Source: Hydractinia symbiolongicarpus (Eukaryota; Cnidaria; Hydrozoa; Anthoathecata; Hydractiniidae). Taken from it: a DNA stretch of 60,000 nt. The stretch's first letter is position 1; the number at the start of each line of letters is the position of its first letter. Shown here one piece after another: positions 42,732 through 53,558 of this stretch. The stretch spans positions 20,168,501 to 20,228,500 of the forward strand of contig NC_079879.1 of assembly GCF_029227915.1 (NCBI RefSeq), written 5' to 3'. Both the position numbers and the translations under genes were made by a program. The notes beneath the pieces were generated by a model, which saw nothing but the letters and a program-made list of their open reading frames with translations, made no database searches and had not been told where the DNA came from.

Positions 42732-44233
42732 AATACCGTGGGTGACCTTTTTCTATGCAAGACGCAACAGGGTAGCTGAAGCACTTCCACGTCCATCTTT
42801 TTTGCAAAGATTTTGATAAAAGTCATTTCTGCAACCTCGTCCCCAGGGCATTTTGTATCTTTTTCGACATTGGGACGGCGATTTTTTGCTTATATTATTG
42901 TGACTGGATGCTCTTATGATGAGAATAATGAATACGCTAAAATACGCGAGTTTGAAAACCCAGAGAGATGACTGCTTGCTAACCAACCAACCCAGTAAAA
43001 TGGAAATAACCAAACCGCTTGAATTTCAAGTAAACTGCAGCCTAAATAACACGAATTGTATTTTTACAGATTTGAAAAACAGTAAAGAGCAATAATGCAA
43101 TAAGAGTTTGTCTGTGGCCGTGTATGAGAGAAATGAGAACAAACACAAAGTGGACAAAAATGTTTGTCCTGCAAGTGTCCGAATTAGGGAGCTTCTATTG
43201 TAATATAAAAACAAAACAGCTGCATAAAAAGAGAATAAAGCACATGCTAAAATATTTCGTTCCTGGGTCATTTACTTTTTATATGAAGTTGGAAGTAGCG
43301 AAACGTTACACAATGTTACGCCATCTTAGGTTATTTGCAACCATACCATAGACAGTACGAGCATAAAACAACCCAGCCTTCATATCCAATGAATCGAAAC
43401 AGAGGGAGTTTGAGTTTCAAGTTGCTACCATGTTTGATTATTGTCTTCTTTTTCTTCGTGGGTTGACGGAAACTTCGTCCCCAGGAGTTTTAATCGTTTG
43501 ACATTGCGGCCGTCAAAAAAGCGCTAGGGGAGTTGATATCTGGCAACAAATCCCGGAAACGGGGTTGGTTTTGACGGAAGACAAACGAACATTTCATCTT
43601 CCTGCCTTTAAAATTGGCAATAATCCTCTTTCCGAGGAAGTTTTTACCAATAACAAAAAACATGGCAAATGTAATAACTTCAAGCTCACACATGCTAGAA
43701 ATGAATCTGATACATATGTCATACATATTTTATGTAGGAGGTTTGTACATGCAGTTATTTAGGCTGCTGTTTATGTGTATTCAGATTTTAATTCTTCTAG
43801 ATCCCAAATATTATACAACTACTTCATCTTCATTTTTCATTCAATATATTCAATTTATTTTGTCTATTTTTTCTTATAATTCTGTCATTCTTACATTTTG
43901 CACTTGTGTTTATATATGCTTTTGATCAAGTGTTGAAACCACAGCAACCAAAATAACATAACCGACAAGAAGAGGAAAGTTTTTATCGCAACGGCTCAGG
44001 GGCCACAAGACCCTGCAGACGGGGTTTTTTTTATCGGTTTATCTAACAAAACATTGCCAGTCTTGCACGAGTGGTAGACTCAGTTCTAAAATTTGTTGTT
44101 TAATACGTATCATAACTTATTGTTTTCATTATGAGACACGTATGTTCTTCCAACTTCCTGCATTTTTGTTGTAGGACGGTAGGACATGACACCCAACCTC
44201 CACGCACACCAACACGCTGCAATACATTGTTAT
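42732..44233. other. Intergenic between receptors 1 and 2, with MITE fragments
   Basis: Single ends of the palindromic MITE family occur near 42833 (AACCTCGTCCCCAGGG) and 43985-44030 (an inverted GGGGCCACAAGACCCTG, similar to the element at 47245). No supported gene. Confidence 0.45.
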
Positions 44234-44246
44234 GTTGCTAAGCAAC
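44234..44246 (+). promoter_or_regulatory. X-box-like RFX site
   Basis: GTTGCTAAGCAAC, an inverted-repeat match to the RFX X-box pattern, 282 bases upstream of the receptor 2 ATG. No such word is seen upstream of receptors 1 or 3. Confidence 0.35.
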
Positions 44247-44527
44247 AACAGATAAAAATAGCAACAATAAGTTTTCACCTATCGTATTGGTTGTCTTCTC
44301 GTTCGCTGACACAAATAAAACATTGAAGGCGCTTTTAAAAAATGCTCCTTCTCCTTATAAGGACATGATAATGGCAAATATTTATTTTATTTTTTTAGGG
44401 TACATCTGTTTTCTTGTTTTCTCTTTCACTTTATTTGATTGTTTAAACAATCGAAACATTTGTGGGCGAAATATGAATAAATATTATTAAGAGAAAAGAA
44501 GGTTTTATCTCATTTTTCTCATACTTC

Positions 44528-45421
44528 ATGGAAATTTTAAACGCACTCACATTAGCTATAAGCCTTACTGGCTTACTTTTGCATTCAATCGGTTCCGTAA
44601 TGTTGTTGAAAGAAACTTCGCGTCAGCATTCGCAAAATATATTACTGCTTAGTTTATCCATCAGTGAAATTCTACAATGTGTTGGTACCCTAATTAGGGG
44701 CGTTGGTCATGATATTATACATCCGGATTACTGCCTTGCGTTTAATGCTTATGTTAAGCTAACTGTATATTCTGTTATGTTTCCATTTTACATGGGAATG
44801 TTTCTGTTAACACTTGATCGTTTCCTTGTTGTCTATTTGACAATTAAATACAAAAGTTCGTGGTTTAATAGATATAAAAAGAAGATCAGTGGGACAACAT
44901 GGATCGTTTGTGGACTAGTTGGCATCGTTTTAAACACAATATATACCTACTTTGCACAATTTGAAACCATCATGAAATGGTTGAGAAATATTTTCGCTGC
45001 ATTTACTGTCATTAACACTCTAGAGTTTATTTGCGTATATAGTTTTATCTTATCGGTGATACGTAGGCATAAAGTACGGCATCCGAGAAACAAAAATTTT
45101 AAAGCCTTTGTCGCAATTTTGATCGTTTTCACGTACATAGTTCTTATCGGGATTCCTGATATAGTGATTGTTATTGCAGAAGTAAATTATCATGTTTTCA
45201 AATTTTTGAGCTTGGGCTCGCGTTTGAACTTAGTTTCAGACGCATTGATTTATATTTTTCTACAAACAAATATTCGTTATCGGTTTCTAAAGAAGAGAAT
45301 GGTTGCTTGTGAGAGAAGCAACATGTTTGTTGTTCGACTGTCGGTTGAAAGTACTTCATATGAATTCAAACTGAGGACGCAACGCAAAAACCGCGACATC
45401 GTGATAGGGACAAGCCTATAA
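44528..45421 (+). CDS. Orphan seven-helix receptor 2 (rhodopsin-like), 297 aa
   Basis: Intronless, ATG at 44528. Seven hydrophobic segments. Signature positions: helix 2 SEILQC (46-51), helix 3 end TLDRFLVVY (95-103), helix 6 GIPDIV (208-213), helix 7 SDALIYIFLQ (237-246). It is the closest relative of receptor 3, sharing VYSVMFPFYxGMF in helix 3. No N-glycosylation site is obvious in its very short N-terminus, and there is no Cys in the second extracellular loop. The C-tail of about 45 residues is basic. Tandem arrangement and same strand point to local duplication. Ligand unknown. Confidence 0.84.
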   Translation: MEILNALTLAISLTGLLLHSIGSVMLLKETSRQHSQNILLLSLSISEILQCVGTLIRGVGHDIIHPDYCLAFNAYVKLTVYSVMFPFYMGMFLLTLDRFLVVYLTIKYKSSWFNRYKKKISGTTWIVCGLVGIVLNTIYTYFAQFETIMKWLRNIFAAFTVINTLEFICVYSFILSVIRRHKVRHPRNKNFKAFVAILIVFTYIVLIGIPDIVIVIAEVNYHVFKFLSLGSRLNLVSDALIYIFLQTNIRYRFLKKRMVACERSNMFVVRLSVESTSYEFKLRTQRKNRDIVIGTSL

Positions 45422-45582
45422 ATTATTGTAATTATTCAGACAAGCACCACATGGGCGCTTAACCATGTCTGGCTTGTGAGGGCGGGTGCCACCTCATCAA
45501 TCAGTTTTTTAATCTCTTTTTTTATACGTTACATGACTATACTTTTTTGAGTTTTTGTATTTATCTATTATACACATGCTTC

Positions 45583-45703
45583 AACCTCGTTTCCAGGGCC
45601 TTTTGTCTTTTATCGGCGCTGCGCTTGTTGATAGGTCTGACGAAAAAGTCTCGTTTTGCCGTCCAATTTGCAAAAAGAGACAACAGGTTCTGGAAACGAG
45701 GTT
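45583..45703. mobile_element. 121-bp palindromic MITE
   Basis: AACCTCGTTTCCAGGGCCTT at the left pairs with the right end TCTGGAAACGAGGTT. The interior TTTTGTCT/AGAGACAA partly pairs. Same family as 47245-47341. Confidence 0.78.
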
Positions 45704-47244
45704 ACACCTGCCTGCTACGGCGGGACCATAGAATCACCCCTTAAATTCTAAAACAAAAGTAATCAGAATTTAGGCAAACAGTTGCATTTGGACAAATTTT
45801 GAGCTTCTGATGAAGTCAGAGAAATCGTGCTGTCATAACCCTACGACATACTGTAACTGTGCCAAGTTTGATCCCATTTTGGAAAGCCTATTAAAAGTTT
45901 TTGAAAAAGGAGAAGGGGTGAATCAACCTCATCCTCCCACCCCATCCTACCCCTCCCTTGATAATATTTTGGAAAACCTTGACCTGAACAGAGCTAACAA
46001 ATTATAGATCCACAAAGGCGAACATGCTTTTTTGAGCGATTAAGAAACGTCCAAGATTGTGAAGAAATCCCAGGGCTTTTTTATCGGGTTCATATCGGGA
46101 CAGAGAGTCTGGCGGTCAAGGTTCTACGATTGCATCATTTTTTAGTTATCTATTGTTTTAGCAAAAGGTTGCTATTTAATAAAATGAACACCGCTGTATT
46201 ATTACCACCGCCTTCTAACAAATACTGCACTCGAGCACACACAGCCCTCCTACGCTATCCTTGAGCAGCCACCGCAACCTTACGCTATACTCGAACAACC
46301 ACCACCCTCTTACGCTATACTTGAATAACCACTGCGCCCTCTCACGCTATCCTCGAACAACCACTGCACCTTCTTAATCTGTAAACAACGCCGTACTTAA
46401 AATTTAATATTTGTTAATGGCCTGTAAACAGGGTGTCTTTTCAAACTTTTAGATGAACAGAGAATATCTTAATAACAGACGTTTTTCTGTACTGGTGTTA
46501 GGAATAATTTGTATCTTACACTTGCAATTTCTGAATCCTTGGTTCACCCGAGGACTTTTTTTCGATTGCTGAAAATTCAAGACAAGATAAATTCCATCAA
46601 TCAAGCGTATACATGTGTCTCTAGTTAAAAAAGATAGTTGTTACGAAAATCGACTGGTAGCCTCAACGTAGAGTGTTCAGTATATCGAGGAGAATTTTTC
46701 TAATCTCTTGAGTTTGATGTACCGTCCAAGTCATGTCGGTTCTTTCTGCTAAGTGCCAAGTATGAGGATAGAATTGAAATCATAACTGGCTATCTAGCAG
46801 TTTAAATAGGTGCTCCAAGTTCTCTAGTATCTTCTCGAAAGAACCTCATGGGTGCAACTATCAATATAACTGAAGTGGCTATTCTGGATAAGTTAGTGTG
46901 GTAAGAATAAAAATATTTATTTGAAAGTTTTTTCTTTATTGGAGATGAGAGATTATGTACTAAGCAGTTAAAAACAATTTTAAGCGGAGAGAATGGAGAC
47001 TCAATGTGCAACTATTTCAACACATCTCAGGGTCTGCACTGATGCACTTACTAAGAGCTTTAGCTAAAAGTCTTTTTTTTTCCATTGCAAAATTTTTAAC
47101 TCAAATCTTCACATGGTTATAGTGCTTGTTTCACATCTTTTTTCCAAAATAAACCTCGTGTCCAGGACTTTTTGTATCCCTGTCCCTATTCAAATCTAAT
47201 TACACAGTCATAGATAAAGCGCTCATGGAAAATGACATCCTCGT
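45704..47244. other. Intergenic with a possible small frame
   Basis: A 65-codon frame from an ATG at 45810 (MKSEKSCCHNPTTYCNCAKF) to 46007 is cysteine- then proline-rich, but has no support beyond being open. A MITE end (AACCTCGTGTCCAGGAC) lies near 47152. Confidence 0.3.
46220..46376. repeat. 36-bp minisatellite, 4-5 units
   Basis: Units of 36 bases such as TACGCTATACTCGAACAACC followed by a CCAC-rich spacer. In one plus-strand frame it reads SYAILEQPP repeats until a TAA near 46327, so it may be the remains of a repeat-encoding exon. Confidence 0.75.
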
Positions 47245-47341
47245 GCCCAGGGTCTTGTGTCCCCTGAGCCGTTATTGCGGAGTGGCCAACAACTTTTCGG
47301 CGCTATCAACTTCATCGACAAGGCAAAATGCCCTGGAAACG
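47245..47341. mobile_element. 97-bp palindromic MITE
   Basis: Left end ATCCTCGTGCCCAGGGTCTT, right end ATGCCCTGGAAACGAGGTTG, inverted copies. Same family as 45583-45703. Confidence 0.68.
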
Positions 47342-47732
47342 AGGTTGGGAAAATGACCTAAAAACAACATTCCCTAACATTTCTAGGGTAATCTATTATT
47401 AAGCTGCCTCCTTTATTACTATTTTTTTAATTTTGGTACATTAAAATCAACTAACCAATATGTTTTCCAGGTACCTTTTAATTAGAGTGTATAAAAGAAG
47501 TTTACCGCACCAATATCGGATTGAATAGTAAGTCAAAATGATGTTGACTTGAAAAATTAGACCACTTTGGGGAAATTGTTTTTCTTGTATTTTTGAATGA
47601 ATGTATTGTTGACTTAAATGCTGTATAAACGGCGGAAAAGTCTTCCAAAGCCTTTTTAATTTCCCTTTTACTAGTAATAAAAAAAATATTACTTATAATT
47701 CTCAGTTTAAATTTAGTAGGCAAAGCGCAAAG

Positions 47733-48557
47733 ATGGACATTGTAAATGTTGCGATATTAAGCATAACAGTATTTGCACTAACTGCACACCTGGTTGGTAT
47801 ATTTTTACTGAGTAGGGCCAATCCAATAAGAACTCCACAAAAGTATCTCATAATAAGTTTCTCACTAAGCGAAGCTGTTCAATGTGTGGTCACTATATGT
47901 CGATATGGGTTTGGTGGACTTGATATTATATATGCGACAGTTTATTCGGTGATGTTTCCATTTTATTTTGGGATGTTTTTTTTGACCTTGGATCGATTTT
48001 TAGCTGTTTTTATGAATGTGAAGTATGCCCGATGTTGGTTCGTGAAATGTAAACTTAAACTTTGCTATGGAATGTGGATAGTATTTCTAATATGTTTTGG
48101 TATCTTGCTTTACAAACTCAAAATAGGGCAAAATATAAAGTTCGCTTTTTTTGTATTGCATCGAATTTTCGCTGTGTGTACATTTGTCTTGATTGTTCAG
48201 ATGGTTATTGTATATGGCTATATTTGTTACGTCATCCGCCACTTGAAAGGGTCTAACCAAAAAAGAAAAAAATATAAATCAGTGGCAGCATTTTTGATTG
48301 TTTTGACGTATGTCATATGTATGGGTATCCCAGACATTATCCAGATCAGTATAAACGAAATCTACGAAAGTCGCATGGCATTCAAAATTTTGTCTCGAGT
48401 TAACATTCTTTGTGATGCTTTGATTTATATTTTCATGCAAGCTAATGTACGTAAAACAATTTTATGTCGACGGAACAATCGAGTCGTATCCACTTCTTCT
48501 GGACGAGATTTTGAAGTCGCTTACAGATCAAAGGTTAGCGTATCAGTGAAGATGTAA
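47733..48557 (+). CDS. Orphan seven-helix receptor 3 (rhodopsin-like), 274 aa
   Basis: Intronless, ATG at 47733. Seven hydrophobic segments with SEAVQC in helix 2, TLDRFLAVF (85-93), GIPDII (198-203) and CDALIYIFMQ in helix 7 (227-236). It is about 20 residues shorter than its paralogues, mainly in the first extracellular loop, where the Cys before helix 3 is also lost. AATAAA overlaps the stop codon (48557-48562), unusually close if it is the polyadenylation signal. Same strand and family as receptors 1 and 2; ligand unknown. Confidence 0.83.
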   Translation: MDIVNVAILSITVFALTAHLVGIFLLSRANPIRTPQKYLIISFSLSEAVQCVVTICRYGFGGLDIIYATVYSVMFPFYFGMFFLTLDRFLAVFMNVKYARCWFVKCKLKLCYGMWIVFLICFGILLYKLKIGQNIKFAFFVLHRIFAVCTFVLIVQMVIVYGYICYVIRHLKGSNQKRKKYKSVAAFLIVLTYVICMGIPDIIQISINEIYESRMAFKILSRVNILCDALIYIFMQANVRKTILCRRNNRVVSTSSGRDFEVAYRSKVSVSVKM

Positions 48558-48654
48558 ATAAAGACACTTGGATAAAAGTCAAAATTGTAATCCCAATTTC
48601 TTTAAACGAAAAAATGCTACTCACGTTTTAGATCATATAATCTAACTTAGCGGG

Positions 48655-49008
48655 GAAGAAAGGTCTGCAAATTTAATTTTTCCCTGACTAAAATTCCCCC
48701 GATTATTTTTTTTCCCTACTAGTAATTTTACCCATTTTTTTTCTTTCATCCTAAACTTTTTTTCTCATTGTTAGCTACTACCTTTATACAGATGCTGACT
48801 TTTAAAATTAGTACAAAAAACAACAAAATTGTTTTGGACTGGATTTTTGTACTTATTCTCGTTGCTGTTTTTGTATGGATAACATACATAGATAAATAAA
48901 AAAGAAAATTCCCTTGTAATGTTATATACAGAAAACTCAAAAATTAGTCAGGGAAAAGTGCTTTATTTTTCAAAAGTGACTTAATTTTTCCCCGACTTTT
49001 TCTTCTCG
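48655..49008. mobile_element. Probable MITE with TTTTTCCCTGACTAA ends
   Basis: TTAATTTTTCCCTGACTAAA near 48675 is inverted at 48938-48957 (AAAATTAGTCAGGGAAAAG), with weaker outer pairing of GCGGGGAA and TTTCCCCGAC. A further single copy, AAGTCAGGGAAAAAATT, lies near 52562. Borders are approximate. Confidence 0.5.
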
Positions 49009-49895
49009 ATAAGGTACCTGGCAATCTCTACTTTTTGCCCGCAAAATATTTTTGCACGAATAAGAATCTGCGGTGTAACCCCGATCATAGGCTCTTTAGG
49101 CTTCGTACGCGTTTCATCCTCATATCAAAAACGCTACAGGCTCCGGGATCTAGGTTGTCCACGATGAGACACTTTTTCAATTCTTTTCATTTGGGATAAA
49201 TAAAATGTAAAAATTGTGATTCAATATGATGATTATTTAACATACCATTTAACATATTTTTGCCCGGGTGAAATTTCTCACGTTGATCTCGCCACCTGAA
49301 ATGCCATAAGTTAGTTCTGTTTCGCCAGGTTTTCAAGGTTCGGCGCCTTTTGATGGAGAACTGCATTCAAATTTGTATTTTTTTCCTCAAAAAACCCATC
49401 CTTGTTCCTATTAAAACTAAATCGGGTATGCGAATTACATTTAATTTCCACACCCCTTCTTTGAAGATGGTCTTTGTATGCGCCATATTAGATTGATAAT
49501 GCTATTAGCGTATTTCAGTTATTGTAACGAATCAATTCGGGTAATATTTAACAGCATTTTAATCCCGCTTCTACCTCCTCTTCACGTGTAATATGTGATT
49601 TGTGTGATAAAATACTTAACATTTTTTTTTGCCATATTCCCGTCCCTGAGACTATTTATCCTGATGAGACTCGACGTTGCGGTATGTGACGAAAAAATTG
49701 AACGTAAAAAATGCTATATAAAGCCGTCAAGTAGGCATGTCAAAGTCTTGGAATGACACTGGGAACGAGGTTATATCTTATGCGGAACAAATGTGAAAAA
49801 TTTACTCTAAAAAAACTGGGCATGAATTAGTGACCAATCAAGCAGAACAAACAGCATATTTATTCGCATAAAAATAATCATAATGGCAGAAAAGA

Positions 49896-51514
49896 ATGTT
49901 TTTAAAATCGTTTGTTGGACAGTATGTCTTTCTTGCGTTGTTAGGTTTACTACTCTTTTTAGGTAAGTTTGTTGCGCATGCGCAAATGGAGGAATAGGGC
50001 GGAAAAAAATTAACTTTTGAGCAAAAAATTAACTTGTAAATTATTACGTGCGTTCACTTGATTCTATGTGTTGCATTGTTGAAGTAGCTTAGGATAAGAA
50101 TCAAGTGATTTTATTTTAGATATCGCGAAACAGGAAGATAAAACAATTCCAGATTTGAAACCGTTGAAATGTAAGAATACAAGTTTGTTTATTTTTTTAG
50201 AGAAAGACAGTTATTCACAAAGTATTACTCAGCTCCTCTTTTAAAAAACGTTAAGAAAGTTCACAAAGCAGGTTTTCTGAGATGATATACGGTGGAACCT
50301 CTCTATAGTGGGCAAGATTAATAATTTTTTTATAGTAACTGCGATCGGCTGTTTTTACGACAAAGGTGGACAGCATCGACCTTTTCCATTCGTGAAACAT
50401 CAAGTCAACTATTTCATTTACAATGATTGGAATAATTTAACCGCGCAAATTGCAAAGTGTCGGAATGTGGTCAAAATGAAAGGCTATAAGGTAATTATTT
50501 TTCAAACTTTCCGACATTCCGTTGGTTAGCTCATTTAACCCCTTGACATAGGGAGAATTTTTTATGACAACCTGCTCGTCAAAATTTATGAGGTTCTCGT
50601 AATTTATGTTGGTCTTTCTTAGTAGAACTATCTGACTGTTTTTGTTTGCCCAACTTTTTGACCGTTTTAAGGATTAAATCAACACTTAAATTGTTTTTTT
50701 AATTGCTTTTGTTAACATTATTACGGCATTTGTGGGTGATCATTTTTTTCACATTTGACTTTAGTAGCGTACAAAATTTTGAAATCACTAATCGCACACC
50801 TGAAAAATGCTGATATCAGCAATTCAAATAATGCTACGAAAGGCACTTTTTTTCAATAAATATATGGTAAACTCAACTAATTTTAAACATTGTGGTCAAC
50901 CACTCGCGCTAAAGAGAAATCACGCTTTGTGCAAAGTTGAGGGCGGGACAGAAATTTCGAAAAATTCATTTTTTCATATTTTTTGCCTATTTCAGACGTT
51001 TCTTAATTTTTATGTTAAAATAGAACTATAAACGACAAGACTGATAAATTACGTCGTTCTTTTCCACCAGAAATTATGTACGCAATTTTTTTTCGGTATG
51101 AAAAAGCCACTAAGATTATTTCACGTTATTCTTAGGGATTTCTTCCCTAATAAGTTTGGGATTTTTAAATTGATATTTTAAAGATTTTTAAAATCAAGCA
51201 AACACATCCTTACTGACAATCTCTTAATTATCCAATATCGATTACAGGGCTCTTTCTTATATCAGGCCGGCGAGAAAGAAATTTTATTTTTCGTCTTGCC
51301 ACCTTGTTATAAAAAAGAGACAGAGTCCGGGGTTAGAGGTTGGTACTTAGCGTTAAGTTTTTCCTCTGTTTAGTATTTCGGTTTGCAATTCTATGGAGAG
51401 TGTTGGTATGGCCCTCCGTTAAGAGTGAATTATGCCAAAGATGGAAAATCTACAGATTGTATTAACGGTGCAGGATCAAATGGTTCTCTCATGGTTTACA
51501 GAATTAACGATTAA
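49896..51514 (+). CDS. Small secreted Cys-containing protein, 137 aa, four exons
   Basis: Exons 49896-49962, 50120-50170, 50336-50490 and 51374-51514: GT-AG junctions, consistent phases, 137 codons plus TAA. Exon 1 is a textbook signal peptide (MFLKSFVGQYVFLALLGLLL). The mature part has a short polar linker (KQEDKTIPDLKPLK) and one domain beginning LTAIGCFYDKGG, then WNNLTAQIAKCRNVVKMKGY, FYGECWYGPP and STDCINGAG. The pattern GCF.D / KC / GY / ECW..P / C resembles WSC- or apple-like carbohydrate-binding modules found in many secreted cnidarian proteins. That is a family-level inference; the splice model is the stronger claim. One N-glycosylation site (NNLT). Confidence 0.72.
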
Positions 51515-51640
51515 CTAGTTTAACAGTGGCGTATACCTGGCGAAGACTCTCGCGTGTGTATTTATTGTGTGTAAAAACATGTATGGACATTCTAGTAAAA
51601 CTAAATTTTGTGTGATTCACACGAAACACAACTACTAATA

Positions 51641-51709
51641 CATTCTCGTCCCCAGAGCTTTTTGAGATAATACCTAGGTTTATCCCAAAGAGCTCTGGGG
51701 TCGAGAATG
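51641..51709. mobile_element. 69-bp palindromic MITE
   Basis: CATTCTCGTCCCCAGAGCTT pairs with AGAGCTCTGGGGTCGAGAATG around a short centre. Same subfamily as 41550-41624. Confidence 0.82.
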
Positions 51710-51750
51710 TTACTAACACACAAGATAATGATTCTTGTCTCACGAGCTTT

Positions 51751-51852
51751 CATTCTCGTTCCCAGAGCCCTTAGAGATGAATCAAACAGCTATCGGGCCG
51801 ATCATAATGAGTTTTTAGGGGTTGATCTTAAAGAGCCCTAGAGATGAGAATG
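51751..51852. mobile_element. 102-bp palindromic MITE
   Basis: CATTCTCGTTCCCAGAGCCC at the left, AGAGCCCTAGAGATGAGAATG at the right. It lies 41 bases from the previous copy. Another single end (CCTGGGGACGAGGTTGG) lies at about 51992-52008. Confidence 0.75.
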
Positions 51853-53558
51853 GGAAGACATTGATTTCTTTATCTGCTTTATCTACAAGCCCCCCCCCCC
51901 TTCTTCGCGATCGCAAGAAGTTGAAGCTCAGCTCGACCCCGGCACCTTTTCCCGTTAGAACTATCAGAAAGCGCAGCGCCGAAGCAAGTAGTCCTGGGGA
52001 CGAGGTTGGTTGATATTACGTTTAATATTATGGTTAGCCTTTAAAGGCTGGTATTACGGTGAACTCAAATGTGTTTTTTCATTAATAAAGCCGAAGTTGA
52101 AACAGAATGTGTACATCTTTTTTGTTTGATTTTGATTTTCAGTTTACTTAACAGTGTACGAATTCGACATATTTTTATGCGATGTTTTTCATAATTGTCT
52201 TGTAAAATCTGAAGAGCTTTAGCAAGCCAAATAATTTCACTAATTGATGTAGGAAATGAATGCAGAATGTACCTCCCAAACTTAACTTCCCTATTTTTGT
52301 ATTTTTTGAGCAAGGACGGAGATTCGTATTTTACCTTACACTCTTAAACAAGGACGGAGGTTTGCATTTTAACTATACTCGCTTGTTTGTCTTTGCGCTT
52401 GGGTAAAAGGACGCTAGTAACAGTCATATTCTAATAATTGATCGATTCACAGTAAATTTTCTTTATTTTGGAAAAAAATTCTCTTCAAATGCTTGACTAC
52501 TTTAACATAGTTTAGACACACGCCTGTAGTACAAGGGGGACAATTTTGATGTAACATTTAAGTCAGGGAAAAAATTTTAGGGTGAAAATCAGAAAATAAT
52601 CAACAAAATAAATTCACACTTGAATGAGTGCTGAAAAATATATCAAAAGTGATATTTCGTTAGTTCCCAGGGTATTTTGCTTTTATGATAAACTTAATGG
52701 TACAAAAAACTGAGAGTCAGCCATTATACCAGAGATTGAAACAATAGGGTTTTTATGTTGACGCAAAAATCACATTGCAAACAGAACTATCTATTAAGGA
52801 AAATTTTAAAAAAAATATGAATACCACCATTTACCGATCGCATCCATCGTACTTGCCTTGATTTGAATGGGGAATAAGAGGGGAGTTGAAAGAAATAAGG
52901 AGACACGGAATTGAAAGAAAGGCGGGAAATTAAAAGGCGGCGGGAAATTAAAAGGCGGCGGGAAATTACCGGGCGGAAATTTATAACTAAGAAAGAATAA
53001 ATCGTGGTACCAAGATTATTTAGAGAAAATGTACACATAATTAGAATGTTAATGATATAATAAATGTAACAGTAGAAACACAACATAAAAAATTCATAAA
53101 AAACATACTATGAGGAAAGTAAGTGTGCGCAGAGAATTGACAAAAAATTATTTCTGTAAACGTTCTAATCATTTTTTTATTTCCACTGTGTATTAACCTT
53201 TTAATTTCGCAGAACCGCGAAATTTTTTCCTCGCAAAATGCAAAGATTTTGTGGCAAAGCTGAACCCCGAATGTTTTTTCAGCAAACACTTTTTTCCTTT
53301 AAGTAACAAAGTTATTGCGTAAAAAAAAAAAAAAAAAAAAAAAAAAGATCAAATTTTAAACAAGTGATAAAAACGAAAAACAAAAACGAACACGATTACT
53401 TACAAGATGCTGAAAAACTTGTCATATCATTGAAATAAAATGGTAGCGTTTATCTTTACAATACTTTAAGCTAAATCACATTTAAAATGAAAACAATCAA
53501 GTGAATTAATGAAAATTTGTTTAGATACGATCTTTGGCGTCATCTCTTCCCCACGCCT
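51853..53558. other. Intergenic, simple repeats
   Basis: A run of C at about 51890, an 18-bp tandem repeat at 52917-52968 and a poly-A tract of about 28 at 53319-53346. No supported gene. Confidence 0.5.
52917..52968. repeat. 18-bp tandem repeat
   Basis: About three units of AAAGGCGGCGGGAAATTA. Confidence 0.8.
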
